A stretch of DNA of 37,258 bases from an uncultured Spirochaetaceae bacterium (GTDB taxonomy: Bacteria > Spirochaetota > Spirochaetia > Sphaerochaetales > Sphaerochaetaceae): contig CALXXR010000073.1 of the NCBI GenBank assembly GCA_944392735.1, forward strand, positions 1 through 37,258. The letters are read 5' to 3'. The notes under the pieces were generated by a model. The model worked only from the letters and a program-made list of their open reading frames with translations. It made no database searches and had not been told where the DNA came from. A program made the position numbers and the translations under genes. Position 1 is the first letter of the stretch. Each line of letters begins with the position of its first letter. This document shows positions 23,068-32,035 of the stretch, in pieces.

Positions 23068-25542
23068 ATGAGCAAGAAGAAAGTCGATTTCATGTGCACT
23101 GCGTTCCGCGACGGATTCCAGTCGGTCTACGGCGCACGTGTATTCACAAAGGATTTCATGCCGGCTGTGGCTGCGGCCAGGGAAGCGGGCATCACGCATT
23201 TCGAGGCAGGCGGCGGAGCCAGGTTCCAGTCGCTCTATTTCTATACGAACGAGGATGCGTTCGAGATGATGGATGAATTCAGGCGCGTAGCCGGACCCGA
23301 CGCCAATCTCCAGACGCTTGCCCGCGGCGTCAACGTCGTAGGCCTCGATTCCCAGCCCAGGGACATCATCAAGCTCCATGCGCAGCTCTTCAAGAAGCAC
23401 GGCATGACGACGATCAGGAACTTCGACGCGCTCAACGATGTGAACAACCTCATCGACAGCGGCAAGGCAATCCACGATGCAGGCCTCAAGCATGAAGTCA
23501 CCGTCACGATGATGAGCCTCCCCGAGGGCGTCACCGGCGCACATACGCCCGAGTTCTACGAGAGGATCCTCCGCGAGATCCTCGACGCAAGCATCCCATT
23601 CGACTCCGTCTGCTTCAAGGATGCATCAGGCACATCGACTCCGCACAACGTATATGAGACGATCAAGAGGGCAAGGAAGCTCCTCGGACCGAACGTGAAG
23701 ATCGTATTCCACTCCCACGAGACGGCGGGCGTATCGATCGCGCAGTACATGTCGGCACTCGACGCAGGCGCAGACAGCATCGACCTCTCGATGACGCCCT
23801 GCTCCGGCGGAACATGCCAGCCCGACATCCTCACGATGTGGCACGCATTCAGGGGCACCGACTACACGCTCGATGTCGACATCAACAAGGTCCGCGACGC
23901 TGAGAAGGTCTTCGAGGAGTGCATGTCCGACTACTTCCTGCCTCCTGAGGCAACGGCAGTCAACCCCGAGATCCCGTTCTTCCCGCTTCCTGGCGGAGCG
24001 CTCACGGCGAACACGCAGATGCTCAGGGACAACAACCTCATGGACAAGTATCCGCAGATCGTCGAGGCCATGGGCGAGACCGTAGCGAAGGGCGGCTTCG
24101 GAACATCCGTAACGCCTGTTTCGCAGTTCTACTTCCAGCAGGCATTCAACAACGTCATGTTCGGACCGTGGAAGAAGTTCGCTGAAGGCTATGGAAAGAT
24201 GGTCCTCGGCTACTTCGGGAAGACTCCAGTCGCTCCCGATCCGGAGGTCGTGAAGCTCGCTTCCGAGCAGCTCCACCTCGAGCCCACGACGGAGAAGGTC
24301 GTCGACATCAACGACAAGGATCCCAAGAAGGGCGTTGAGGCGGCAAAGAAGATGCTCGAGGATGCAAACCTCCCGATCACCGATGAGAATATCTTCATCG
24401 CAGCAGCCTGCAAGGAGAAGGGAATCCTCTATCTCACGGGCAAGGCGAAGGTGAACGGAGTCAGGCTCAAGAGCGAGATGAAGAAGGAAGAGGAAGCCAA
24501 GAAGGCAGCTGCGGCACCGAAGGCTGCCAATGCCGGAAACGGAGACTACACGGTCACCGTCAACGGACGCGCCTATGGCGTCAGGCTCCAGAACGGCACG
24601 GCAACGGTCAATGGCGTTGCCTATCCATATGCAATCGCTGACGGAATCGCAGCAGCGCAGCAGGCAGCACCTGCACAGCAGGCCGTCGTCATGGGCGCCG
24701 AGGAGGTCAAGGCTCCGATGCCGGGCCTCGTGCTCCGCGTCAACGTCAAGGTCGGCGACGCAGTGAAGAAGGACCAGGTTCTCATGGTCATGGAGGCCAT
24801 GAAGATGGAGAACGAGATCTACGCTCCTTGCGATGGAGTCGTTTCCTCCATCCCTGTCTCCCAGGGCCAGCAGCTCCAGTCGGGCGAGACGCTCATGACG
24901 ATCGGAGGCGTAGCTCAGGCAGCCCCAGCCCCGCAGCCGGCAGCTCAGCCAGCTCCTGCAGCAGCACCTGTGCAGCAGGCTGCTCCGGTTCAGCAGGCAG
25001 TCGTAACAGGCGCTGAGGAAGTCAAGGCTCCGATGCCGGGCCTCGTGCTCCGCATCAACGTCAAGGTCGGCGACGCAGTGAAGAAGGACCAGGTTCTCAT
25101 GGTCATGGAGGCCATGAAGATGGAGAACGAGATCTACGCTCCCTGCGATGGCGTCGTCTCCTCCATCCCTGTCTCCCAGGGCCAGCAGCTCCAGTCGGGC
25201 GAGACGCTCATGACGATCGGAGGCGTGGCTCAGGCAGCCCCTGCTCCGCAGCCGGCGGCTCAGCCAGCTCCCGCGGCAGCACCTGTGCAGCAGGCTGCTC
25301 CCGCTCCGCAGGCAGCACCCGCAGCTGATGGAAGGACGATCGAGGCACCGATGCCCGGCCTCGTGCTCCGCTTCAGCGTCAAGGTCGGCGATGTGGTCAA
25401 GAAGGATCAGGTGCTCATGGTCATGGAGGCCATGAAGATGGAGAATGAGATCTATGCTCCCTGCGATGGCACGGTGCAGCAGATCCTCGTGAACCAGGGA
25501 GACCAGCTCCAGTCTGGCGCTCCACTGATGATCATCGGCTAA
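23068..25542 (+). CDS. oadA: Oxaloacetate decarboxylase alpha subunit (OadA) with three biotinyl domains
   Basis: This 824-residue protein decarboxylates oxaloacetate to pyruvate and passes the carboxyl to biotin; OadB then releases CO2 and pumps sodium out. The carboxyltransferase barrel (about 1-470) has the metal and catalytic residues: Asp15 in FRDGFQS, Lys184 in CFKDASG, His215 and His217 in HSHETAG. After a charged linker come three biotinyl domains, each with EAMKME, with biotin-accepting lysines at 579, 684 and 790. The normal alpha subunit has one. The first two domains are almost identical at the DNA level and the third is more diverged. Ala/Pro/Gln linkers of about 30-35 residues separate them. 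The extra swinging arms could raise turnover or reach between subunits. Confidence 0.93.
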   Translation: MSKKKVDFMCTAFRDGFQSVYGARVFTKDFMPAVAAAREAGITHFEAGGGARFQSLYFYTNEDAFEMMDEFRRVAGPDANLQTLARGVNVVGLDSQPRDIIKLHAQLFKKHGMTTIRNFDALNDVNNLIDSGKAIHDAGLKHEVTVTMMSLPEGVTGAHTPEFYERILREILDASIPFDSVCFKDASGTSTPHNVYETIKRARKLLGPNVKIVFHSHETAGVSIAQYMSALDAGADSIDLSMTPCSGGTCQPDILTMWHAFRGTDYTLDVDINKVRDAEKVFEECMSDYFLPPEATAVNPEIPFFPLPGGALTANTQMLRDNNLMDKYPQIVEAMGETVAKGGFGTSVTPVSQFYFQQAFNNVMFGPWKKFAEGYGKMVLGYFGKTPVAPDPEVVKLASEQLHLEPTTEKVVDINDKDPKKGVEAAKKMLEDANLPITDENIFIAAACKEKGILYLTGKAKVNGVRLKSEMKKEEEAKKAAAAPKAANAGNGDYTVTVNGRAYGVRLQNGTATVNGVAYPYAIADGIAAAQQAAPAQQAVVMGAEEVKAPMPGLVLRVNVKVGDAVKKDQVLMVMEAMKMENEIYAPCDGVVSSIPVSQGQQLQSGETLMTIGGVAQAAPAPQPAAQPAPAAAPVQQAAPVQQAVVTGAEEVKAPMPGLVLRINVKVGDAVKKDQVLMVMEAMKMENEIYAPCDGVVSSIPVSQGQQLQSGETLMTIGGVAQAAPAPQPAAQPAPAAAPVQQAAPAPQAAPAADGRTIEAPMPGLVLRFSVKVGDVVKKDQVLMVMEAMKMENEIYAPCDGTVQQILVNQGDQLQSGAPLMIIG
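24706..25539 (+). repeat. Tandem repeat of biotinyl-domain coding units in oadA
   Basis: Three units begin at 24706, 25021 and 25339, so the periods are 315 and 318 bases (105 and 106 codons). Units 1 and 2 differ by only a few bases over the domain and linker, while unit 3 differs in linker and C-terminal strand (VQQILVNQGDQLQ). This points to recent duplication of unit 1 or 2, and makes the locus prone to recombination and assembly collapse. Confidence 0.9.
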
Positions 25543-25555
25543 GGGGTAATCGGAA

Positions 25556-26800
25556 ATGGAAGCAATACTGAATGGACTTGTAAGGCTCTGGACTTCGACA
25601 GGAATCTACGGATTCCTGTTCCCGGAGGCCCTGCAGGAATCATGGGGAGCTGGTGCTGCTGAGGGCGGTGCTGTCGGTCTCGGCTGCGCCATCATGATCC
25701 TCGTGGGCTTCGTGCTCCTCTATCTGGCGATCAAGAAGGGATTCGAACCGCTTCTGCTGATTCCCATCGCAATGGGATGCATCCTTTCGAACATCCCCTC
25801 CGCATTCATCGCAGCAGTCGATCCGACATCCGGCGACGCAGGATTCATCAGGATCCTCTACGATGCAGGAATCGAGTCGGGGCTCTTCCCCGTCCTGATC
25901 TTCATGGGCGTTGGTGCAATGACCGATTTCGGACCGCTCATCGCGAATCCGAAGACGCTCCTGCTTGGAGCGGCTGCCCAGCTCGGCATCTTCACAGCCC
26001 TCATCGGAGCTCTGCTGCTGTCGTTCCTTCCGGGAATCAACTTCGATCTCAACGTCGCTTCGTCGATTGGAATCATCGGAGGAGCAGATGGTCCTACCGC
26101 CATCTATGTGACGAGCCGTCTGGCCCCTGAGTATCTTGGATCGATCGCCGTAGCTGCCTACTCATACATGGCGCTCGTGCCTATCATCCAGCCGCCTATC
26201 ATGAGGGCCCTCACGACGAAGAAGGAGAGGCTGATCAGGATGCAGCAGCTCAGACCGGTATCCAAGGTCGAGAAGATCATCTTCCCGATCATGGTCATCA
26301 CGATCTGCGCCATCCTCCTGCCATCGGCATGCCCGCTCATCGGAGCGCTCATGTTCGGCAATCTTGCAACGGAATGCGGAGTCATCAAGAGGCTCTCTGA
26401 CACGATGCAGAATGCTCTGATGAACATCGTCACGATCTTCCTCGGACTCTCCGTCGGCTCCAAGATGGCTGCGGACAAGTTCCTCAACCTCGAGACGCTC
26501 GGAATCCTCGTTCTCGGCATGGTCGCATTCGGAGTCGGTACCGCTGGCGGCGTCCTCCTTGCGAAGCTGATGAACAAGATCGACCCGAAGCACCCAGTCA
26601 ATCCTCTCATCGGATCGGCTGGCGTCTCCGCTGTACCTATGGCAGCCCGCGTCTCCAGCAGGGAAGGCCAGAAGGAGGATACGCAGAACTTCCTCCTCAT
26701 GCATGCCATGGGTCCGAACGTATCCGGCGTCATCGGCTCTGCAGTCGCTGCTGGCGTCCTCATCTCCGTCGTACCGATGATGATGAGCGTCTTCGCCTGA
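25556..26800 (+). CDS. oadB: Oxaloacetate decarboxylase beta subunit (OadB), sodium pump
   Basis: This 414-residue, highly hydrophobic protein decarboxylates carboxybiotin and exports sodium ions. Family marks are present: [11 protein letters not shown] containing Asp178 (the sodium-site Asp), [33 protein letters not shown] and [18 protein letters not shown] near the C-terminus. Length is normal. The start at 25556 follows AAGGGG. It ends the oadGAB unit and is followed by a hairpin. The energy of decarboxylating oxaloacetate is thus stored as a sodium gradient that DctPQM and MATE-type transporters can spend. Confidence 0.95.
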   Translation: MEAILNGLVRLWTSTGIYGFLFPEALQESWGAGAAEGGAVGLGCAIMILVGFVLLYLAIKKGFEPLLLIPIAMGCILSNIPSAFIAAVDPTSGDAGFIRILYDAGIESGLFPVLIFMGVGAMTDFGPLIANPKTLLLGAAAQLGIFTALIGALLLSFLPGINFDLNVASSIGIIGGADGPTAIYVTSRLAPEYLGSIAVAAYSYMALVPIIQPPIMRALTTKKERLIRMQQLRPVSKVEKIIFPIMVITICAILLPSACPLIGALMFGNLATECGVIKRLSDTMQNALMNIVTIFLGLSVGSKMAADKFLNLETLGILVLGMVAFGVGTAGGVLLAKLMNKIDPKHPVNPLIGSAGVSAVPMAARVSSREGQKEDTQNFLLMHAMGPNVSGVIGSAVAAGVLISVVPMMMSVFA

Positions 26801-26819
26801 TCGAACCGCAGGAATATGC

Positions 26820-26847
26820 AATGCCACCTTGGAGACAGGGTGGCATT
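26820..26847 (+). terminator. Hairpin after oadB, probable terminator
   Basis: AATGCCACC / GGTGGCATT form a perfect 9-bp stem with a 10-base loop 20 bases after the oadB stop. A weak T-rich sequence (CTACATTCAT) follows, so termination is likely but perhaps not complete. Confidence 0.65.
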
Positions 26848-26893
26848 CTACATTCATGGCACTTTGCTTATTCAGGCTTTCCCATCTCTGCGC

Positions 26894-26899
26894 TACCAT
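26894..26899 (+). promoter_or_regulatory. -10 box of the alpha/beta hydrolase gene, predicted leaderless
   Basis: TACCAT (4 of 6) is followed by TTCAGC and the ATG at 26906, a 6-base gap. A weak TTCAGG lies 17 bases upstream (26871-26876). No Shine-Dalgarno is visible in the 25 bases before the ATG. Confidence 0.4.
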
Positions 26900-26905
26900 T
26901 TCAGC

Positions 26906-27808
26906 ATGATCTGGATAATCGCTGCTGCCATCATCGCCATCTACCTCTGGTCCTCATGCCTGCTCTTCTACAGGGAGGAGCCGAAGAGGCTGGAGTCGGA
27001 TGAGTCGAAGTGCTTCGATCCCATGTGCCGCTCGATCTCGATCGACGATGGCAATGAGGATGCCGTGCTGCTGATCCATGGCTACCCTACCACGCCAGCC
27101 ATGTACGGATACGCCGCAAAGAGGATCTCGGAGGCTGGATTCGATGCATATGCTCCCCTGATCCCGACATTCGGAGCGGATTGGCATGACTTCCAGAAGA
27201 CGGACTTCTCATCATGGTACGCCTGGATAGAGGAACGTTATCTGGAGCTGAAGGGACGGTACAGGAACGTATTCGTCATCGGAACATCCATGGGCGGGGC
27301 CATGGCCCTCAAGCTTGCCGAGAACCACGACCCGGCAGCAGTCGCCATCATCGGAGCGCCCGTCGTCTACAACTCGTTCTTCCGCGACAGGATCGTGACA
27401 TCGTGGTCATCGTATCCTGCAAGGATCGTCGGAGTGTTCACCCCGTCGATCGGAGCCGGCATCGTCACGCAGAAGCCGGATTCGAACGATGGCAACGAGG
27501 AATGGAAGGGATACAAAGGCCTCTTTCCAAGGCAGGGTGCCTCCCTTGTATGGAACCTGAGGAGCATCCGCAGGGACCTGGGGAAGATAGCCTCTCCCCT
27601 GCTCTCCATCCATGACAGGGGCGACATGACGGTTCCATTCGCGAACCAGGGCATCATCAGACGGGAGATCGAGGCAGATGCCGAATTCATCGAGACGGAG
27701 ATGGGCCCGGAGTGCCATCATACCCACCATGCCCTGCTGATGTACCATTCGGTGCAGAAAGAGCTCACGGACCGCATCATCTCATTCTTCAGAGCGCACT
27801 GCATGTGA
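26906..27808 (+). CDS. Alpha/beta hydrolase, lipase or carboxylesterase-like, N-terminally anchored
   Basis: This 300-residue protein starts with a hydrophobic helix (MIWIIAAAIIAIYLW) that probably anchors it in the membrane. The catalytic domain shows the oxyanion segment LLIHGYPTTP, the nucleophile elbow GTSMGG (Ser128), an Asp in IHDRGDMTVP and a His-rich segment HHTHHALLM for the third triad residue. This pattern is like monoacylglycerol lipases and carboxylesterases. The frame is open further upstream (an ATG at 26816), but that start lies in the terminator hairpin; 26906 begins the anchor. Substrate unknown. Confidence 0.85.
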   Translation: MIWIIAAAIIAIYLWSSCLLFYREEPKRLESDESKCFDPMCRSISIDDGNEDAVLLIHGYPTTPAMYGYAAKRISEAGFDAYAPLIPTFGADWHDFQKTDFSSWYAWIEERYLELKGRYRNVFVIGTSMGGAMALKLAENHDPAAVAIIGAPVVYNSFFRDRIVTSWSSYPARIVGVFTPSIGAGIVTQKPDSNDGNEEWKGYKGLFPRQGASLVWNLRSIRRDLGKIASPLLSIHDRGDMTVPFANQGIIRREIEADAEFIETEMGPECHHTHHALLMYHSVQKELTDRIISFFRAHCM

Positions 27809-27814
27809 TACAAT
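27806..27814 (+). promoter_or_regulatory. Extended -10 promoter of the dCMP deaminase gene
   Basis: TGATACAAT includes TACAAT at 27809-27814. Transcription would begin at about 27821, where AGGAGGG starts, giving a leader of about 13 bases before ATG 27834. Confidence 0.45.
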
Positions 27815-27833
27815 ACCATGAGGAGGGTTCGAT

Positions 27834-28325
27834 ATGCCGGGAAAGAGAGAGAACCATATATCATGGGATGAGTACTTCATGGGGATAGCGGTGCTTTCAT
27901 CGATGAGGTCGAAGGATCCCAACACGCAGGTGGGTGCCTGCATCGTATCGCCGGACAGGAAGATCGTCGGTGTCGGATACAATGGATTCCCGATCGGCTG
28001 CTCGGATGATGATCTCCCCTGGGACCGTGAAGGGGAATGGCTCGAGACGAAGTATCCATATGTCTGCCATGCAGAGCTCAACGCGATCCTCAATTCAACC
28101 ATGGCGAATCTCAAGGGAGCAACGCTCTATGTAGCGCTCTTCCCCTGCAATGAGTGCGCCAAGGCGATCATCCAGTCAGGAATCAGGAAGATCGTCTACC
28201 TTTCGGATAAATACGAGACAAGCGACTCCACGCTCGCCAGCAAGAGGATGCTGAAGGAGGCAGGAGTCGAATTCGAACCGCTCGTTACCGAGCGCAAGGA
28301 GCTCACGATCTCGCTCAGGGCGTGA
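27834..28325 (+). CDS. Deoxycytidylate (dCMP) deaminase family protein
   Basis: This 163-residue zinc enzyme converts dCMP to dUMP for thymidylate synthesis. The active site is complete: His79 and the proton-shuttle Glu81 in CHAELNAI, and Cys105 and Cys108 in FPCNECAK. The N-terminal SWDEYFMGIAVLSSMRSKDPNTQVGACIV block is highly typical of the bacterial dCMP deaminase/ComEB group. Strong AGGAGGG ribosome site. It lies 25 bases after the hydrolase gene, with its own promoter overlapping that stop. Confidence 0.95.
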   Translation: MPGKRENHISWDEYFMGIAVLSSMRSKDPNTQVGACIVSPDRKIVGVGYNGFPIGCSDDDLPWDREGEWLETKYPYVCHAELNAILNSTMANLKGATLYVALFPCNECAKAIIQSGIRKIVYLSDKYETSDSTLASKRMLKEAGVEFEPLVTERKELTISLRA

Positions 28326-28396
28326 CCGAGAGCCGGATTACGGATTGGTATCACAGCCACAGGCTCAGCGGCCAAGCCGATGATGTGGAGACGCAT

Positions 28397-30952
28397 ATGA
28401 GGATTATGGTGAATGGCCATGAATGCACTCCAGCGGAGGACATGACCCTCCTGGAGTACCTTCGGGGCTCACTGGGACTGACGGGGACGAAGAACGGATG
28501 CAGCGAAGGCGCATGCGGGGCGTGTTCCGTGATCATCGACGGGAAGCTGAGGAAGGCATGCACGCAGAAGCTGTCCAAGCTCGATGGTGCAAGCATCACG
28601 ACCATCGAAGGGCTTTCAGAGAGGGAGAGGGATGTCTATGCATACGCCTTCTCCTCCGTCGGCGCCGTGCAGTGCGGATTCTGCACTCCAGGCATGGTGA
28701 TGGCGGCCAAGGCCCTGATAGATGCCAACCCCGCCCCGACGCATGCCGATGTGAAGAAGGCCATCAGGGGCAACATCTGCAGATGCACAGGCTATGTGAA
28801 GATCGAGGAGGCGATATTCCTTGCAGCGCGCATCATACGCGACGGCCTTCCCGTACCGGCGGATGACAGGGATCCCCGCCTCTCCGGCGGCATGGTCCGG
28901 ATCGATGCACGGGAGAAGACGCTTGGCACAGGCATATACACCGATGACATCAGGATCGACGGAATGCTCCACGCTTCTGCCGTCAGATCGCCGAAGCCGC
29001 GCATCAGGCTCAAGGGAATCGACACGAGCGAGGCCGAGAAGGTGCCTGGATTCGTCGCAGTCATCAAGGCGGAGGATGTACCTGTGGACATCCACGGGCA
29101 TATCATCCAGGACTGGCCCGTGCTGATAGAGGAAGGCCATACAAGCGCCTATGTCGGGGATGCAATCTGCATCGTCGTCGCGGAGAGCGAGAAGGCGCTT
29201 GAGGAGGCGAAGAGCCTCATCCATCTGGATTATGATGAGCTTGATGGCGTATACGACCCCAAGGATGCCCTCACCGAGCGCATACAGGTGCATGAGGGAC
29301 GGTCGAACATCATGGACCATGAGCGCATCGTGCGCGGGGATGTCGCGAAGGCGTTTGCCGATAGCGATATCATCATAGATGAGGAGTACGCCACCCCATT
29401 CACCGAGCATGCATTCATGGAACCAGAGTGCGCTGTTGCGATGCCATACGGCGACGGCGGCGTATTCGTGTATGCCTCGGACCAGTCGGTATACGACGAC
29501 AGGCGCGAGATAGCGAGGATGCTGGACATACCGGAGGAGAAGGTACGCGTGCAGGCAACGCTCGTCGGAGGCGGTTTCGGCGGCAAGGAGGACATGTCTG
29601 TGCAGCATCATGCCGCACTCGCAGCATGGCTCCTGAAGAAGCCCGTAAAGATCAGGCTGACGAGGCAGGAGAGCCTGATGGTCCACCCCAAGCGCCATCC
29701 GATGCGCATGCATCTCACCCTTGGCGCGGACAGCAGGGGCCGCATCAAGGGCATGAAGGCCGAGATCATAGCCGACACAGGTGCATACGCCTCCCTTGGA
29801 GGCCCGGTCCTGCAGAGGGCATGCACCCACGCCTCCGGTCCATATGACTTCCAGAACTTCGAGGTCGATGGGAAGGCCATCTACACGAACAATGTACCTG
29901 CAGGAGCATTCAGGGGCTTTGGCGTGACGCAGTCCTGCTTCGCGATCGAATCTGCGCTGGACGAGCTCGCCGCCAAGGTCGGAATCGATCCGTTCCAGAT
30001 CAGGATGCTCAATGCGCTGAGGCCTGGGGCGGTGATGCCGAACGGCCAGATCGCAGGTCCCGACACGGGCATCGTCGAATGCCTGGATGCGGTGAAGGAC
30101 GCATACTATGCCTCTCAGCGCACCGGCATAGCCTTGGCGATGAAGAACAGCGGAATCGGCGTCGGAATGCCCGACGAAGGCCGCTGCACGCTATCGGTGG
30201 AGGATGGAAGGATACATATCAGATCATCAGCAGCATGCATGGGACAGGGAATCGGAACCGTCATGCTGCAGATCGCTTCGAATGTCCTGGAGCTTCCTCC
30301 CTCATCATTCGTAGTCGAACCCCCTGATACCGAACGCACACCGGACAGCGGGACATCCACGGCCTCCCGGCAGACGGCATTCACAGGAGAGGCGGTGAGG
30401 CTGGCAGCGGAGAAGATGAAGGCCGATCTGGCGGATCATGGGCTGACGGAGCTGGAAGGACGCGAATACGATGCGGTCTTCGACTTCCCCACCGATCCTA
30501 TCACAAGCACCAAGCCCCATCCCGTCTCGCACATCGCGTACTCCTATTCGGCGCAGGTCGCAGAGCTCGACGAGGAAGGCAGGGTGAAGAGGATCACGGC
30601 CGCATGCGATGCAGGAACCGTCATCAACCGCAAGGCCATAGAGGGCCAGATCGAAGGCGGCGTGCTGATGGGCATGGGCTATGCGCTCACTGAGGACTTC
30701 ATCACGGAGGATGGCTTCGTGAAATCGAAGTACGCCACGCTGGGGCTTCTGAGGAGCACCGACAGGCCGGAGATCGAAACCAGGCTCGTGCATGCCGAAG
30801 GCAAGCTGCCGACATCGTTCGGCGCGAAGGGGATCGGCGAGCTCTGCACAATACCGACAGCCCCCGCGATAGCCAACGCGTACAGGCGCATCGATGGCAG
30901 GAGAAGGAACGCCCTCCCACTTGCCGACACGCCATACTCGAGGAAGCGGTGA
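28397..30952 (+). CDS. Single-chain molybdenum hydroxylase (xanthine dehydrogenase-like, TIGR03311-type)
   Basis: This 851-residue protein joins two iron-sulfur domains to a molybdopterin domain in one chain. The plant-type [2Fe-2S] cluster uses Cys35, 40, 43 and 55, and the second uses Cys93, 96, 128 and 130 (CGFCTPG, CRCTGY). The molybdenum part has GGGFGGKED, PAGAFRGFG and the catalytic-Glu region FGAKGIGEL. No FAD subunit is encoded nearby. This fused layout is that of the selenium-dependent xanthine dehydrogenases of anaerobes, where selenium is a labile ligand. The frame is open from a GTG at 28322, but ATG 28397 follows GGAG with 6 bases spacing and starts the ferredoxin-like fold. Substrate may be a purine or other N-heterocycle. 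Confidence 0.88.
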   Translation: MRIMVNGHECTPAEDMTLLEYLRGSLGLTGTKNGCSEGACGACSVIIDGKLRKACTQKLSKLDGASITTIEGLSERERDVYAYAFSSVGAVQCGFCTPGMVMAAKALIDANPAPTHADVKKAIRGNICRCTGYVKIEEAIFLAARIIRDGLPVPADDRDPRLSGGMVRIDAREKTLGTGIYTDDIRIDGMLHASAVRSPKPRIRLKGIDTSEAEKVPGFVAVIKAEDVPVDIHGHIIQDWPVLIEEGHTSAYVGDAICIVVAESEKALEEAKSLIHLDYDELDGVYDPKDALTERIQVHEGRSNIMDHERIVRGDVAKAFADSDIIIDEEYATPFTEHAFMEPECAVAMPYGDGGVFVYASDQSVYDDRREIARMLDIPEEKVRVQATLVGGGFGGKEDMSVQHHAALAAWLLKKPVKIRLTRQESLMVHPKRHPMRMHLTLGADSRGRIKGMKAEIIADTGAYASLGGPVLQRACTHASGPYDFQNFEVDGKAIYTNNVPAGAFRGFGVTQSCFAIESALDELAAKVGIDPFQIRMLNALRPGAVMPNGQIAGPDTGIVECLDAVKDAYYASQRTGIALAMKNSGIGVGMPDEGRCTLSVEDGRIHIRSSAACMGQGIGTVMLQIASNVLELPPSSFVVEPPDTERTPDSGTSTASRQTAFTGEAVRLAAEKMKADLADHGLTELEGREYDAVFDFPTDPITSTKPHPVSHIAYSYSAQVAELDEEGRVKRITAACDAGTVINRKAIEGQIEGGVLMGMGYALTEDFITEDGFVKSKYATLGLLRSTDRPEIETRLVHAEGKLPTSFGAKGIGELCTIPTAPAIANAYRRIDGRRRNALPLADTPYSRKR

Positions 30953-30975
30953 TGGAACAAACAGGCCGTAAGGTC

Positions 30976-30981
30976 TAATAT
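30976..30981 (+). promoter_or_regulatory. -10 box of the PepT-like peptidase gene, predicted leaderless
   Basis: TAATAT (4 of 6) ends 7 bases before the ATG at 30989; the nearest AAGG is 16 bases away. A weak TGGAAC lies 17 bases upstream (30953-30958). Confidence 0.35.
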
Positions 30982-30988
30982 CCATCAC

Positions 30989-32035
30989 ATGACGATCTAC
31001 GAGCACTTGCGAAGCCTGCTTGCCATCCCTTCCCCCTCATGGAGGGAGGATGGCGTGAGCGCATACATCATCGACCGCATGACCGAGTGCGGCTACGCAT
31101 TCAGGGATGATGAATGCGGCAATCTCCTCTTCTGGCGCTCCATGGATGGCCCCAAGCCGATGCTATGCTGCCACATGGACACTGTCGAGCGTGCCGTCGA
31201 ACCGCACGTCCTCGAGGATGACGAAGCATTCTTCACAGATGGACTCACGGCGCTTGGAGCCGATGACAAGGCAGCCATAGCCGCCGTGCTCGCAGCTGCA
31301 GAGGAGCGGCCTGACGCGCTCTTTCTGTTCACAAGGGCGGAGGAGCTGGGACTGCAGGGATCGGCAAAGCTGAAGAAGGAGTTCTTCATGCCGTTCGACA
31401 TCTCGGGAGCATATGTGCTGGATGCGGAAGGAGATGTCGGCACCTGCATCATCTCGGCACCGGGCAAGAGCAGGATCGAGCTCACCATCCATGGCAGGAC
31501 AGCCCATGCAGGCTTCTCCCCGGAGGATGGGATCAACGCAGCGAAGGCTGCTGCAGTGGCAGTCGCCGCAGCCCCTACCGGCAGGATCGACGATGAGACC
31601 ACATGCAATATCGGATCGCTGATGGCGCCCGGATCCACGAACATCGTTCCCGATGCGGCCACGGCCATATATGAGGTGAGGTCGCTCTCAGACGAGAAGC
31701 GCAGGAAGGTGTCGGATGAGATCGTAGGCTGCTTCAGGAAGGCGGCAGAAGCATGCGGCGCCACGCTTGAGGAGCATCTGACGGAGCTCTATTCACCCTA
31801 CTCCCTCGACCGATCGGATCCGGCGCTTGGAAAGGCCATGGAAGCCATCAGAGGCATCGGCCGTGAGGCAAGGCTCAAGGCAACTGCAGGCGGAAGCGAT
31901 GCCAACTGCATCAGGCGCCTCGGCATCGATGCCATCACGCTCTCGATCGGATACGAGAATGCGCACAGCGTCTCGGAGAGGATAGCCAAGGAAAGCATGG
32001 AGGAGCTGCTGAGGCTCATCCGCAAGCTCGTCTAG
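30989..32035 (+). CDS. M20-family metallopeptidase (peptidase T-like)
   Basis: This 348-residue zinc peptidase shows the M20 ligands: His62 and Asp64 in CCHMDTV, the bridging Asp in LGADDKAA (Asp92), Glu118/Glu119 in TRAEELGLQG, Asp145 in VLDAEG and a late His in ENAHSVSE. A lid or dimerisation domain with HGRTAHAG interrupts the catalytic domain as usual. It is probably a cytoplasmic tripeptidase or related aminoacylase. It is 36 bases after the molybdenum hydroxylase. Its stop shares CTAG with the convergent RNase D gene. Confidence 0.88.
   Translation: MTIYEHLRSLLAIPSPSWREDGVSAYIIDRMTECGYAFRDDECGNLLFWRSMDGPKPMLCCHMDTVERAVEPHVLEDDEAFFTDGLTALGADDKAAIAAVLAAAEERPDALFLFTRAEELGLQGSAKLKKEFFMPFDISGAYVLDAEGDVGTCIISAPGKSRIELTIHGRTAHAGFSPEDGINAAKAAAVAVAAAPTGRIDDETTCNIGSLMAPGSTNIVPDAATAIYEVRSLSDEKRRKVSDEIVGCFRKAAEACGATLEEHLTELYSPYSLDRSDPALGKAMEAIRGIGREARLKATAGGSDANCIRRLGIDAITLSIGYENAHSVSERIAKESMEELLRLIRKLV

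Noticed and set aside
24700-25540. CRISPR-like or satellite repeat
   Set aside because: The repeats of about 315 bases are in frame and code for biotinyl domains; there are no short repeat-spacer units anywhere in the window.
26816-26905. Upstream start of the alpha/beta hydrolase
   Set aside because: It would put the start of the gene in the oadB terminator hairpin; the start at 26906 begins a sensible membrane anchor.
28616-29830. Long antisense open frame opposite the molybdenum hydroxylase
   Set aside because: The sense strand has all the cofactor motifs; long antisense frames are common in G+C-rich codon usage and this one has no recognisable domain.
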